The notes: generated from the sequence alone by a model not told the origin. Numbered from the stretch's first letter, positions 32,582 through 43,698 are shown. The stretch: 64,000 nucleotides of DNA from CAVSJR01 sp963728285 (GCA_963728285.1 CAVSJR010000001.1:868001-932000), one strand, 5' to 3'. Program-made: numbers and translations.

Positions 32582-32592
32582 GCGGCTCGAGG

Positions 32593-34088
32593 TCAGCTGG
32601 CTCGGACCGAGCGACGTCGGCGGACACGCTCGAGGTCCCGGAGCTGATCGCCGATCCACCGCTCGGGGGGGTTGGCGAGCACGAGCCGCGCGAGGCCGCG
32701 AGCTCGCCTGGCGCGCTCGTACTCCGGCATCGTGAGCGCCTCCTCCAGGGCGGCCGCGGTCTCGGAGATGTCGAAGGGGTTGAGGCCCAGGGCATACCGG
32801 CCGAGCCGTCCGTAGGCGCCGGCGTTTCGCGACAGCGCGAGGACGCCGCGATGGCGGTTCACCAGCGGGCCCTCCATCGCCACGAGGTTCATGCCGTCGA
32901 TGATGGGGTTCACCAGGAGGACGTCGTACAACCCATACGCCGCGATGGCGGCGATGTAGTCGTCGCGCACGCGGACCTCGATCGGCGTCCACGTGGAGTC
33001 GCCGAACCTTCGGTTGACGCGTTCGGCCTCCGCGAGGCATTCCTCGGTGTACGTTCGATACTCGGGCATCCCTTCACGCGAGGGGCTGAGCAGCGCGAGG
33101 AACTTGACGCGGCGGCGCCAGGAGGAGCTGCGGGCCAGGAGCGCCTCGTACGCGAGGAAGCCGCGAGCGATGTTCTTCGTCAGCTCCAGGCGGTCGACGC
33201 GCAGGATGAGCTTCGTGTCGCCCCGCCAGGCCGCCAGATCCCGGCGCAGCGTCGCCACCCGATCGGTGGCGGCGACCTCGCGCATCGGCGCCACGTCGAT
33301 GGAGACCGGATGGGTTCGAACGAGGACGTCGCGGCCCTCGTAGGTGATCCTCGACCGGGCGAGGTCGACGCGCGCCCCCGGCACCGAGCGGGCCGACATG
33401 AGGAAGTTGTTGGCCCAGTCCTGCGAGTGAAACCCGCAGGACATCGGCGCCGAGCAGGCCGCGCAGCAGCGACTCGCGTATGCGGGCCGGCAGGATCCGC
33501 AGATAGGTCGATCCGGCGAACGGGGTATGCGAGAAGTGCGCGATGAGCGCGTCCGGCCGGCGCTCCCGGAGCAGGCGCGGGACGAGCGACAGGTGGTAGT
33601 CCTGCACCAGGTACACCGGGGACACGCGACGACGGGCGCCCTCCTGCGCGAGCGCATCCGCGAACACGGCGTTGACCGCGGCGTAGTCGTCCCATGCGCG
33701 CTGCTCTCGCTCGCTGAAGGAGGGCCGGCGCACGGTGTCCCACAGGTAGTGGTGCACGAACCACAGCATGCCGTTGGCGACCCAGTTGTAGTAGTGGTCG
33801 TAGACCCGCGGAGGGATCGTGACGAACCTGAGCCGATAGTCGATGCCCTCGGCGCGCATATCGATGGGCCCGTCGGACGCCGCCGCGACCTCCCGATCGC
33901 CCTTCGACATGGCGGCCGCCACCCACAGGCCCTTCGAGGCCTCGAGCGCGCCGGTCAGCGCGGTGACCAGGCCGCCGGTGCCGCGCTCGGGCGCCAGCGC
34001 CCCGCCGGGCCGCCGCTTGAACGTGAGCGGGCCCGCGATTGGACGCGACGATCAGCGGGGCGGAGCGGACCGACGGGTCGGCCGTCAT
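32593..34088 (-). CDS. otsA: trehalose-6-phosphate synthase OtsA (two frameshifts)
   Basis: GT20 enzyme joining UDP-glucose (or another NDP-glucose) and glucose 6-phosphate. The protein is split over three frames: N-terminal IVASNRGP, middle VYLVQDYHLSLVPRLLRERR with HFSHTPFAGSTYLR, and C-terminal GFHSQDWANNFL, LRVDRLELTKNI and DGMNLVAMEG. Removing one base near 34029 and one near 33436 gives 497 aa with all motifs in order. ATG 34088 lies in a 4-base overlap with the treT end, suggesting one operon treT-otsA. Confidence 0.92.
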
Positions 34089-35329
34089 CGCACCTCGGAC
34101 AGCAGCCGGCAGTAATCCTCGAGCTCGCGCGTGCTCAGGAACCGCTCGCGGACCCGCTCATGCGCGGCTCGGCCCATGCGGGAGCGAAGCTCCTCGTCCT
34201 CGAGCAGTCGAACCATCCGTTCGGCGCATTCGTCCACGGACCCGACCAGGAACCCGTTCACGCCGTCCTCGATCTGCAGCCGGATGCCTCCGACGTTTCC
34301 GCCGATGACGGGGCGTCCCTTCCACATCCCCTCGGAGACCACCAGGCCGAACCCCTCTCGCGTCGACTTCTGGATCACGACGGCCGAGGCGCGCTGAAAG
34401 GCGTTGATCTCGATGGCCCCCACGTTCTGCAGGTTGGTGAACAGATGGATGTCGGGGTCGGAGTCCCGGTGCTCCTCGGTGCAGATCGAGGTACTGGATG
34501 CCCTCCGGGTCGTCGTTCGCCATCGAGCCGGCCATGATGAGCTGCAGCCCGGGGACGCGCTCCCTCGCAATGCGGAAGGCGTCGATGACGCCGAGCGGAT
34601 CCTTCCACGGATCGAACCGTGAGACCTGCGACGACGATGGGCCGCTCGGTGTCGATGTCGTACGTGACGAGGATCTCGCGGATGCGTCTCCTCGTGCAGC
34701 TCGTGGTTCTTGGAGGATGTCGGATCGATCGAGGGAGGGATGAACGCCACCCGGGGACCTCCGATCCCCGGCTGGGCGAACTCCTCCATCGTGAACACCG
34801 CGGCGTCGTAGCGGTTGACCAACGGCTCGAAGAAGGCCCAGACGGCGGCGTTCGGGGCCGACATGTCGATGTGGCAGCGCCACGCCCACGCGCCGGCCCG
34901 GGCGCCGGCCTCCTCCAGCACGTGGATGAGCCCGGCCGGCTGGGGATCGTGAATGAACACCACGTCGAACTCGGCGTCGAGCTCGGCTGCGTTGGCCCGC
35001 ATCCGCTCCCAGTAGATGGACTCCTTCTCGGGCGTCCACGAGATGTCGGCTCCCTGCAGGCCGTTGTGGACGTCCTTCGTGACGGCGAAGAACTCGTCGG
35101 AGCCCTCGAGCACCGCCCACGTCGCCTCGATCCCGAGGTCGTGCATGAGGGGGACCTGCGTGTAGAGGAGCTCCGCGACGCCTCCCCCGAACGCCGTGCT
35201 GTTCAGGTGAAGCAGCCGCGCGCCCTTCAGGGGCCGAGCCGCCTCGCGCAGGCGCTCGACCGCGGCCTCGCCCGCGTCGGCGGCGTAATCGTCGAGGCGA
35301 TGAGGCTGGACGGGAATGGTCGGAAGCAC
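34085..35329 (-). CDS. treT: trehalose synthase, GT4 family TreT-like (three compensating frameshifts)
   Basis: Glycosyltransferase making trehalose from NDP-glucose and glucose. The start (LLHLNSTAFGGGVAELL), centre (VFIHDPQPAGLIH) and end (STREGFGLVVSEGMWKGRP) are in one frame, but about 90 codons between SSKNHELHEE and HRDSDPDIHLF are out of frame. Three single-base removals near 34685, 34629 and 34487 restore them (IREILVTYDIDTERPIVVQV, SRFDPWKDPLGVIDAFRIAR) and return to the same frame, giving 413 aa. GTG 35329 is the start. It is upstream of otsA. Confidence 0.88.
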   Translation of the reverse strand: MLPTIPVQPHRLDDYAADAGEAAVERLREAARPLKGARLLHLNSTAFGGGVAELLYTQVPLMHDLGIEATWAVLEGSDEFFAVTKDVHNGLQGADISWTPEKESIYWERMRANAAELDAEFDVVFIHDPQPAGLIHVLEEAGARAGAWAWRCHIDMSAPNAAVWAFFEPLVNRYDAAVFTMEEFAQPGIGGPRVAFIPPSIDPTSSKNHELHEETHPRDPRHVRHRHRAAHRRRRSHGSIRGRIRSASSTPSALRGSASPGCSSSWPARWRTTTRRASSTSICTEEHRDSDPDIHLFTNLQNVGAIEINAFQRASAVVIQKSTREGFGLVVSEGMWKGRPVIGGNVGGIRLQIEDGVNGFLVGSVDECAERMVRLLEDEELRSRMGRAAHERVRERFLSTRELEDYCRLLSEVR

Positions 35330-35883
35330 GGGCCCGAGTCTATCCGGCGCCCCGCCTCGCTAGTCGCGGGGGAGGGCCGGGTCGCAGCGCGCTCAGCGCC
35401 TGATCCCGCACCGACGCTGCGCTCCTGAGGCGACATGCTCGCGACCAGGCGAACGGTCTCGTTCAAGGTCGCGGGAGTGAAGGGCTTCGTGACGTAGCCG
35501 GAGGCCCCGGATTCCCATGCCCTGGCGCGGTCCTGTGGACGCGTCTTGGCGGTGAGGAGCACGACGGGGACATCGTGCGTGATCGGGTCGGACACGAGCT
35601 CCTCCAGCAAGCTGAACCCGTCGCGGTTCGGCAGCATGATGTCGAGGACGATCAGGTCGGGGCGCTCGGCGAGGGCGAGCTTGAGCCCCTCGTCCGCCGT
35701 GGCGGCCTCGAGCACGGTGTGTCCGCCCCGGGCCAGCGTGATGCGGCAGAGCGCCAGGATGTCGGGCTCGTCGTCGATGACCAGAACCTGCAGGATCGGC
35801 TCCTTCGCTTCTCGCTTCTCGCTCGGTACCTCTGCTCGCCGGCGCCGCGTTCGCGTGCTCGAGCCGCGAGCCCGCGTGCTCAC
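35227..35883 (-). CDS. response regulator, receiver domain with basic N-terminal extension
   Basis: The receiver domain runs from LQVLVIDDEPDILALCR with acceptor Asp in LIVLDIMLPNRDG, LLTAKTR and GYVTKPFTPATL. From GTG 35883 it has about 35 residues of Arg/Glu-rich extension. No output domain follows. The frame continues 100 bp into treT before a stop at 35227. One extra base near 35430 would instead end it at a TAG (35342-35340) just before the treT start, so a further frame error is possible. Confidence 0.82.
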   Translation of the reverse strand: MSTRARGSSTRTRRRRAEVPSEKREAKEPILQVLVIDDEPDILALCRITLARGGHTVLEAATADEGLKLALAERPDLIVLDIMLPNRDGFSLLEELVSDPITHDVPVVLLTAKTRPQDRARAWESGASGYVTKPFTPATLNETVRLVASMSPQERSVGAGSGAERAATRPSPATSEAGRRIDSGPCFRPFPSSLIASTITPPTRARPRSSACARRLGP

Positions 35884-36067
35884 GGCGCCGTGTCCCTCCA
35901 GCGGCCGACCGCCGTTCGCCCGGATCCGCGTGTTCTGGGTATCGGCAGCCCATCGGCCGGCCTGGAGGGCTCGTTCGGGCCATCCTCGGCCGAGCTCGCC
36001 GCCTCCTCCAGGGCGTCGCCGGCGCCGTCCGGCCGGGCGTTTCACCAGGTCATGCCCGTTGCGCGCG

Positions 36068-36096
36068 TTGACACTCCACGGCCTCGACCCTACGCT
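36068..36096 (+). promoter_or_regulatory. promoter TTGACA-17-TACGCT for the Rrf2-type gene
   Basis: A consensus TTGACA (36068-36073) is 17 bp from TACGCT (36091-36096), the best -35/-10 pair in the window. A short leader with GGGAGG leads to the ATG at 36117. Confidence 0.75.
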
Positions 36097-36116
36097 GGGC
36101 GCCGGGAGGCACATCG

Positions 36117-36596
36117 ATGCTCAAGGTCTCGCAGAAGCTCGAGTACGCCATGCGCGCAATGATCGAGCTCACGATGCGACGGGAGCACGATCCGACGGGC
36201 CTCGTCCCCGCCCGCGAGATCGCCGGCGTGCAGCAGATCCCGCTGCGCTTCCTGGAACAGCAGCTCGGCGCGCTCGGCAAGGCGGGCCTGGTCGAGAGCT
36301 TCCGGGGCGCGGGCGGAGGGTGCCGTCTGGCGCGCGACCCCGAGGAGATCCGAATGTCGGATGTGGCGGAGGCCATCGAGGGACATTGGGCCCCGATGAC
36401 CTGCCTGGAGCCCGACGATCACACGTGTTTCGCCGACTCGAACTGCGGGCTGCAGGGGTTCTGGGCGGATGTGGCGATGGCGGTTCAACGGGTGTTCGAG
36501 GAGACGACCGTCGCGGAGCTCACCCGCCGCCATCGGCTGACGGAGGCCGGCCGGACGCTGATCGCTCCCGAGCAGCTCCTGTCGCGGCTCAGCTAG
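36117..36596 (+). CDS. Rrf2-family transcriptional regulator with three conserved cysteines
   Basis: A 159-aa winged-helix regulator: VSQKLEYAMRAMIELTMR at the N-terminus, recognition region QQIPLRFLEQQLGALGKAG, wing GAGGGCRLARDP. A loop MTCLEPDDHTCFADSNC carries three Cys at spacing 9 and 6, the place where IscR, NsrR and RsrR bind an Fe-S cluster. A redox, NO or Fe-S sensing role is therefore likely. The neighbours are DUF5679 and acetyl-CoA synthetase, so its regulon cannot be read from context. Confidence 0.9.
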   Translation: MLKVSQKLEYAMRAMIELTMRREHDPTGLVPAREIAGVQQIPLRFLEQQLGALGKAGLVESFRGAGGGCRLARDPEEIRMSDVAEAIEGHWAPMTCLEPDDHTCFADSNCGLQGFWADVAMAVQRVFEETTVAELTRRHRLTEAGRTLIAPEQLLSRLS

Positions 36597-36605
36597 CGAG
36601 CCGGG

Positions 36606-36761
36606 CTATGACGCCGACTTGCCCAGGATCCGCATCACCTTCGTGCCGCAGACCGGGCACTGCCCCTGAGCGGCCTTTCTCCCGTTCTTGAGCGTTACCT
36701 CGGTTCCCTCGAACTTCCGCTTCTCTCGGCACTTCACGCAGTACGCCTCGTATTCGGCCAC
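36606..36761 (-). CDS. DUF5679 zinc-ribbon mini-protein
   Basis: A 51-aa protein with two CxxC knuckles (YCVKC and CPVCG) and the family ending VMRILGK. GTG 36761 follows GGGAGG at good spacing, so the longer upstream frame is not used. DUF5679 is typical of actinobacteria; its function is unknown. It is convergent with the Rrf2 gene, 9 bp apart. Confidence 0.85.
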   Translation of the reverse strand: MAEYEAYCVKCREKRKFEGTEVTLKNGRKAAQGQCPVCGTKVMRILGKSAS

Positions 36762-37014
36762 GGCGGGCCTCCCTTCCCTCTCGGGCCCCTCTCGGGCATG
36801 GAGGCCGCCCGCGGCGACCTCCGAGGCGATGCTCCCCCGTCCCAGGCACGGATGCAAGCACCGGAGGAGCCCGTCGTTGCCCTTTCGAGCATCGCTCGAG
36901 GCGCCTTCGCTCCGAGGCCGCCGGGGGATCGCGGGGCGCCGTCCCGCGCTCGCCAGTGCCTGGCAAGCACGAATACGATGGCTGCCCACGCGCCCGATCG
37001 GAGGCAGACTCGAG

Positions 37015-38979
37015 ATGACCGACGTCGAGAAGACCATCGAGGCCCTCCTGTCCGAACAGCGCCTCTTCGAGCCGCCTGGGGCGTTCGCGGCTCGCGCCCT
37101 CGTCGCCGACCGGGGCATCTACGAGCGTGCGGAGGCCGACCCGGAGGCCTTCTGGGCCGAGCAGGCGGAGCGGCTCACCTGGTTCAGGAGGTGGGACTCG
37201 GTGATGGAGTGGACCCCTCCCTGGGTGAAGTGGTTCTCGGGAGGGAAACTCAACGCCTCCTATAACTGTCTCGATCGGCACGTCGAGGCGGGCGGGGGCG
37301 ACAAGGTCGCCTACCACTGGGAGGGCGAGCCCGGGGACACGCGCACCATCCGATACGCGGAGCTCCTCGACGAGGTGTGCCGGTTCGCCAACGGCCTGCG
37401 GTCCCTGGGGGTGCGCAAGGGGGATCGCGTGGCGATCTACCTGGGGATGGTGCCCGAGCTGCCGGTCGCGATGCTGGCGTGCGCGAGGATCGGCGCGGCG
37501 CACTCGGTCGTGTTCGGCGGGTTCTCCGCCGAGGCGCTGAAGGATCGGATCAACGACGCCGAGGCGAAGGTGCTCGTCACCGCGGACGGCGCCTACCGGC
37601 GGGGAGCGGTCGTGCCCTTGAAGGCCAACGCCGACGAGGCCGTCCGGGAGTGTCCGAGCATCGAGCGCGTGGTGACCGTGCACCGCACCGGCGACGCGCA
37701 TCCGTTCACGCCCGAGCGCGACGTCTGGTACCACGACGTGATCCGGTCCCAGCCCGCCGAGTGCGAGCCCGAGCCGATGGAGTCCGAGGACCTGCTCTAT
37801 CTGCTCTACACGAGCGGAACGACGGGCAAGCCCAAGGGGATCGCGCATTCGACCGCCGGCTACATGACTGGGGTCACCGCGACGCATCGGTTGATCTTCG
37901 ACATCCACGAGGACGACGTGTACTGGTGCGCCGCCGACATCGGCTGGGTGACGGGCCACTCCTACATCGTCTACGGGCCGCTCGCGAACCACACCACCGG
38001 CATCATCTACGAGGGCGCGCCGGACTGGCCCGACAAGGATCGGCTGTGGGAGATCGCCGAGCGGTACCGCGCGACGATCCTCTACACCGCGCCCACGGCG
38101 ATCCGTGCCTTCATGCGCTGGGGCCCGGAGTATCCGCAGAAGCACGACCTGTCCTCGCTGCGACTGCTCGGCTCCGTCGGCGAGCCGATCAACCCGGAGG
38201 CGTGGATCTGGTACTGGAAGTACATCGGCACGGAGCGCTGTCCGATCGTGGACACCTGGTGGCAGACCGAGACGGGCTCCATCCTCATCACGCCCCTGCC
38301 CGGCGTCACGACGCTCAAGCCGGGGTCGGCGACGCAGCCGTTCCCCGGGATCCGCGCGGACGTCTACGACGAGGAGGGGAACTCCGTCCCGCTCGGCGGG
38401 GGCGGGTACCTGGTGCTCACGCATCCGTGGCCGTCGATCGCGCGAACCATCTGGGGCGACCCGGATCGCTACGTGCAGACCTACTTCGGCAAGTACGGAG
38501 AGTCGGTCTACGTGGCCGGCGACGGCGCGAAGCGCGACGACGAGGGGTACTACTGGCTGCTCGGGCGCATCGACGACGTGATGAACGTCGCGGGCCATCG
38601 CCTCTCCACGTACGAGATCGAGAGCGCCCTGGTGGACGACCCGAGGGTGGCGGAGGCCGCGGTCGTGTCCAGGCCCGACGACCTCGTGGGCGAGGCGATC
38701 GTGGCGTTCGTCACGCTGAAGGTCGGCTACGAGGGGAACGACGCGACGGCCGCCGAGCTTCGCGAACACGTGGCGCGGCTGATCGGCAAGATCGCGCGTC
38801 CCCACGGCATCATCTTCACGACCGACCTTCCGAAGACCAGGTCCGGCAAGATCATGCGCCGCCTGCTGCGGGACGTCGCCCGGGGCAGGGAGCTCGGGGA
38901 CGTGACCACCCTCGCGAACGCGGAGATCGTCGAGCAGATCCACACGATGGTCGAGTCGGGCGCGGGCGGGGAGGAGTAG
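37015..38979 (+). CDS. acs: acetyl-CoA synthetase
   Basis: Activates acetate to acetyl-CoA through acetyl-AMP. The protein is 654 aa from ATG 37015 behind CGGAGG. Motifs include the P-loop YTSGTTGKPKGI, DIGWVTGHSYIVYGPL, VDTWWQTETGSI, and the C-terminal acetylatable lysine in KTRSGKIMRRLLRD. It is followed 6 bp later by a flavin-fold protein, likely co-transcribed. A longer frame reaches back to 36688 but shows no family similarity. Confidence 0.96.
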   Translation: MTDVEKTIEALLSEQRLFEPPGAFAARALVADRGIYERAEADPEAFWAEQAERLTWFRRWDSVMEWTPPWVKWFSGGKLNASYNCLDRHVEAGGGDKVAYHWEGEPGDTRTIRYAELLDEVCRFANGLRSLGVRKGDRVAIYLGMVPELPVAMLACARIGAAHSVVFGGFSAEALKDRINDAEAKVLVTADGAYRRGAVVPLKANADEAVRECPSIERVVTVHRTGDAHPFTPERDVWYHDVIRSQPAECEPEPMESEDLLYLLYTSGTTGKPKGIAHSTAGYMTGVTATHRLIFDIHEDDVYWCAADIGWVTGHSYIVYGPLANHTTGIIYEGAPDWPDKDRLWEIAERYRATILYTAPTAIRAFMRWGPEYPQKHDLSSLRLLGSVGEPINPEAWIWYWKYIGTERCPIVDTWWQTETGSILITPLPGVTTLKPGSATQPFPGIRADVYDEEGNSVPLGGGGYLVLTHPWPSIARTIWGDPDRYVQTYFGKYGESVYVAGDGAKRDDEGYYWLLGRIDDVMNVAGHRLSTYEIESALVDDPRVAEAAVVSRPDDLVGEAIVAFVTLKVGYEGNDATAAELREHVARLIGKIARPHGIIFTTDLPKTRSGKIMRRLLRDVARGRELGDVTTLANAEIVEQIHTMVESGAGGEE

Positions 38980-38985
38980 GAGGGC

Positions 38986-39402
38986 GTGCCCGACGCCGCG
39001 CTCACGCGGGGCCAGGCCGAGTTCGTCGAGCGCCAGCGGGTCGGGGCGCTCGCGACGATCTTCGCCGACGGCACGCCGCACGTGGTGCCCATCTCGACCG
39101 TCCTGGATGTCGACCGGCTGGTCTTCGCGACGGAGCTCGACACCCAGAAGGTCCACAACCTCAAGGGCGATCCGCACGTCGCGCTGGCCTTCGACGAGTA
39201 CAGCGAGGACTGGGCGGAGCTGCGGCAGGTCGTCGTCTTCGGCCGGGCCATGGTGATCGAATCGGGCCCGGAGTTCGAGCGGGGGAGGGGCCTGCTCTAC
39301 GAGAAGTTCGAGCAGTACGAGGCGGTCGCCCCGATCGTGCAGGGGAAGTCGGCGATCGTGGAGGTCCGCATCGATCGAGCCTCCGCCGACGGCGTGCGAT
39401 GA
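38986..39402 (+). CDS. PPOX-class / pyridoxamine 5'-phosphate oxidase-like protein
   Basis: A 138-aa split-barrel flavin-binding protein: VERQRVGALATIFADGTPHVVPIS, QKVHNLKGDPHVALAFDEY and VVVFGRAMVI. This pattern is common to F420- or FMN-dependent PPOX families of actinobacteria; cofactor choice cannot be read safely. GTG 38986 follows GGAGGAG and sits 6 bp after acs. Confidence 0.85.
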   Translation: MPDAALTRGQAEFVERQRVGALATIFADGTPHVVPISTVLDVDRLVFATELDTQKVHNLKGDPHVALAFDEYSEDWAELRQVVVFGRAMVIESGPEFERGRGLLYEKFEQYEAVAPIVQGKSAIVEVRIDRASADGVR

Positions 39403-39434
39403 GCCGTTGCGTGGCCTGCTCGCCGGGCGGGAGC

Positions 39435-39440
39435 TAGGCT
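39435..39440 (+). promoter_or_regulatory. putative -10 box (TAGGCT), leaderless type
   Basis: TAGGCT ends 3 nt before ATG 39444 and 6 nt before the in-frame GTG 39447. By analogy with other starts here the GTG is the better candidate. Confidence 0.4.
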
Positions 39441-39443
39441 GCG

Positions 39444-39962
39444 ATGGTGCCACGCAAGCGTCGCGGGGAGCCCGACGAGCCGTCCCTTCCCCCGATCGGG
39501 CGGGAGGGCGCAGCGATGCTCGAGGCGGTGCCGTTCTTCGGCGGCCTGTCCAAACGGAGCCGCCGGCGTCTGGCCGAGGTCGCGCAGCAGGTCCTGTATA
39601 CGCCCGGCGCGATCGTCGTCGCCGCGGGCACGCCGGGCGGCGCGGCCTTCTTCGTGATCGTCGACGGCGTGGCCTCCGTGCGCCGCGATTCGCACGAGCT
39701 CGCGCGGCTGGGGCGCGGCGAGTTCTTCGGGGAGCTGTCGCTGCTGGACGGCAAGCGGCGTGCCGCCACGGTGGTGGCCGTGTCCGAGTTGACGACGATC
39801 CGGGTCACGCGCGAGGGGTTTCGCGAGCTCGTCGCCGGGGACCCCGACGTGGCCTTTCAGATCATGGAGGTGCTGGGCGAGCGGATCCGCGCCCTCGAGG
39901 ACGCGATCGACCGGATGCGTTCTCAAGCGACTGCGGACGACGTGAGCCGACCTCAGCGGTAG
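39444..39962 (+). CDS. cyclic nucleotide-binding domain protein (second copy)
   Basis: A 172-aa single CAP_ED domain: VPFFGGLSKRSRRRLAEVAQQ, FFVIVDGVASVRR, GRGEFFGELSLLDGKRRAATV and a C-terminal helix. Like the protein at 10360 it has no DNA-binding domain. The two share the GxFFGE(L/I)SLLDG phosphate-cassette pattern, so they are likely paralogues. The tail overlaps the convergent peptidase gene by 10 bases. Confidence 0.85.
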   Translation: MVPRKRRGEPDEPSLPPIGREGAAMLEAVPFFGGLSKRSRRRLAEVAQQVLYTPGAIVVAAGTPGGAAFFVIVDGVASVRRDSHELARLGRGEFFGELSLLDGKRRAATVVAVSELTTIRVTREGFRELVAGDPDVAFQIMEVLGERIRALEDAIDRMRSQATADDVSRPQR

Positions 39963-41738
39963 CGGGCGAGGAACTCCAGGATGAGCCGCATGTGCCGCAC
40001 CTGCTCGGCCGACGCGTTCGCGTGGTGTCCGGAGGCGTAGGTGAACAGCTCGACCGTCCCTCCACGGGCGAGGACCGCATCGCGCCAGTTGGTCGCCGAG
40101 ATCAGCGGGCAGCGGCTGTCGTGCTCCCCGGCGATGATGAGCACGGGCGCCCGAACGTTGTCGACGTAGGTCATCGGATCGCGCTCGCGATACAGCTCGG
40201 GCGCCTCGTCCGGGTGCCCGCCCATGATGGCGACGTCCCAGGCCCTGAGCGGCGGTGAGCTCGCCCAGTGCGCCGCCACGTAGTCGCCCGTCGGGATCCC
40301 CGCAACGAGCGCGCGCCAGCGGCCGGGATTGATGCCGGCGTTCAGGCATGCCAGGTACCCGCCCCACGACCAGCCCACGAAGAAGGCGTGGCCGGGGTCC
40401 GCCACCCCGTCGTCGACGAGGGCGTCGAGGCAGGCGACCACGTCCTCGCTCTCCGGAAAGCCGATGTTGCGCGTGAGGGTCTCGCGAAAGGGGATCCCGT
40501 AGCCGGTGCTGCCACGGTAGTTCACCAGCGCGACGGCATACCCCTCGTCCACCAGGGCAAGGCTCTCCGCGTCGTAGGCATCGCGCTGGTGCCATTCCGG
40601 TCCGCCGTGGACCGACATCACGATCGGGAACGGGCCCGTTCCGGGCGGCGTAACCACGAATGCCTGGATGCGCTGCCCGTGAGGGTTCTCGAACCAGAAC
40701 GAGCGAAACGGATGACCGGGCGGGGCCGGGTCCCCTCCCGGCGCCAGCACGATCCGGCCCTCGGCATCGACGACCGTCGGCGGACGGAGGCCGTTGCTCG
40801 TCAAGAGCCACACGTCGCCGTCGGGCCTCACCGCCGCCTCCGGGATCTCACCGTGCGGCGCGGCGATCAGGGTCAGGTCGCCGCTCACCGGATCCAGCCG
40901 GTGCAGCTCGTCGAGCCCCTCGTGCTCGTGGCGGACCAGCAGCGCCGAGCCGTCGGGCCACCAGGCCACCGGGTACACGCCGCCCGGGAGGTCGACGCGT
41001 GAGATCGGCGCGCGTGCCGGCGACGGGATCCCAGATCGCCGGTCGCTCGACATCACCGAGCTCGTGCACGAGCGCCAGCCGGGTATCGCCTGGGACCGGA
41101 GACCAGGCCATCGCCCCCAGCCGGCGACCCTCGTCCCACAGCTCCCCGACCGTCCGCCCGGCGTCCGTGTCGAGGACGCGCAGCCGAGGATGCAGGATGT
41201 CGCCGTGTTCCGAGTGGCTGACACAGACGAACCGGCCGTCCGCGGAGAGGCCGCCCGCCCCCGCCAGATCGGGCGAGCCCACGGAGGCCGCCGACCCGTG
41301 TCGGTAGAGCTCGCGCGCGGCCCCCCCGTCGCTCGAGACGTAGATGCGATAGTCCTCCTCCGTGGCGATCCCCTGGGCGACGGCCGGGCCGGCGAACGAG
41401 ATCCCCATCGCCCAGCCCTCCGGGACGTTCGGGACGAGGACCCTCTCCTCCCCACCCTCGAAGGGGCGAGCGAGCCAGCATCCCCGTTCGTCGCCGGTCT
41501 CGTCGTGCCACCACACGATGCGCCCGTCCGGAGCGACCAGCACCTGCTCGCCCTCCACGCCGACCGGCTCGTCGGTCACGCGCCGCCGCTCTCCGGTGGA
41601 GGCGTCGAAGGCCCACGCCTGCCAACTGCCGCCCTCGGTGGATGCGGCGACCAGTCGGTCGGGGCTCGCGGAGGACCAGCGCGGAAAGGCCAGCTCGGGC
41701 GCGGTGAAGCGCCTGATCCAGACCGCCTCGTCGCTCAA
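39953..41738 (-). CDS. S9-family prolyl oligopeptidase-like peptidase (one frameshift)
   Basis: About 594 aa after repair. An N-terminal beta-propeller (EGEQVLVAPDGRIVWWHDE and similar blades) is followed by the alpha/beta-hydrolase domain with MSVHGGPEWHQ, NYRGSTGYGIPFRE, nucleophile elbow VGWSWGGYLACL, Asp in AGEHDSRCP and His in ASGHHAN. The frame breaks near 41008-41014; removing one base joins WDPVAGTR to PISRVDLPGG. TTG 41738 follows a GGGGGCGAGG site. It diverges from groEL. Confidence 0.88.
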
Positions 41739-41799
41739 CCTCGCCCCCCTGGCTCCGCGGGACCACGAGTATGGCGCCGACCGCGCTCGGGCGCCGCGT

Positions 41800-41828
41800 T
41801 TGCGGACGGTCGGGAGAGCCCGTACAAT
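41800..41828 (+). promoter_or_regulatory. groEL promoter (TTGCGG-17-TACAAT)
   Basis: TTGCGG (41800-41805) and TACAAT (41823-41828) are 17 bp apart; the CIRCE operator begins 2 bp after the -10, so HrcA would cover the transcription start. Confidence 0.75.
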
Positions 41829-41830
41829 TC

Positions 41831-41857
41831 TTAGCACTCCCGCCCGTAGAGTGCTAA
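41831..41857 (+). promoter_or_regulatory. CIRCE operator (HrcA binding site), perfect copy
   Basis: TTAGCACTC, nine bases, GAGTGCTAA: an exact 9-9-9 inverted repeat. It places the downstream groEL under HrcA heat-shock control. HrcA itself is not in the window. Confidence 0.97.
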
Positions 41858-41897
41858 GGGTCGGTATCCGGCGGCTGAACGTCACGAGGAGGCAGCA

Positions 41898-43520
<1,623 letters not shown>

Positions 43521-43544
43521 GTCCGACGTCCCTCGGCACGTCAG

Positions 43545-43589
43545 GGGCCCGGGCTTCGGCCCGGGCCCTTTCATGCCCCGGGCCCTTTT
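43545..43589 (+). terminator. groEL intrinsic terminator with alternative 3' arms
   Basis: GGGCCCGGGC-TTCG-GCCCGGGCCC is a perfect 10-bp stem with a UUCG loop (43545-43568), followed by TTTC. A second copy of the 3' arm, CCCGGGCCC (43577-43585), is followed by TTTT and could pair with the same 5' arm, so termination may occur at either. Confidence 0.85.
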
Positions 43590-43698
43590 ATCTGCGCGGC
43601 CAGCCCCCCGCCCCTGATCGGGCCCGAGGATGCCACCAAGGCGATAGAACCGCGGCGCCGGCCCCGGCGAACGCAAGGTTGGAGCCCCTCTCTCCACG

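Noticed and set aside
36688..37014. 109-codon upstream extension of acetyl-CoA synthetase
   Set aside because: It is the complement of the DUF5679 gene, and ATG 37015 has a good ribosome site and family-typical N-terminus.
41831..41857. CIRCE inverted repeat as a transcription terminator
   Set aside because: It matches the HrcA operator exactly, lies 2 bp after the groEL -10 element and has no T run.
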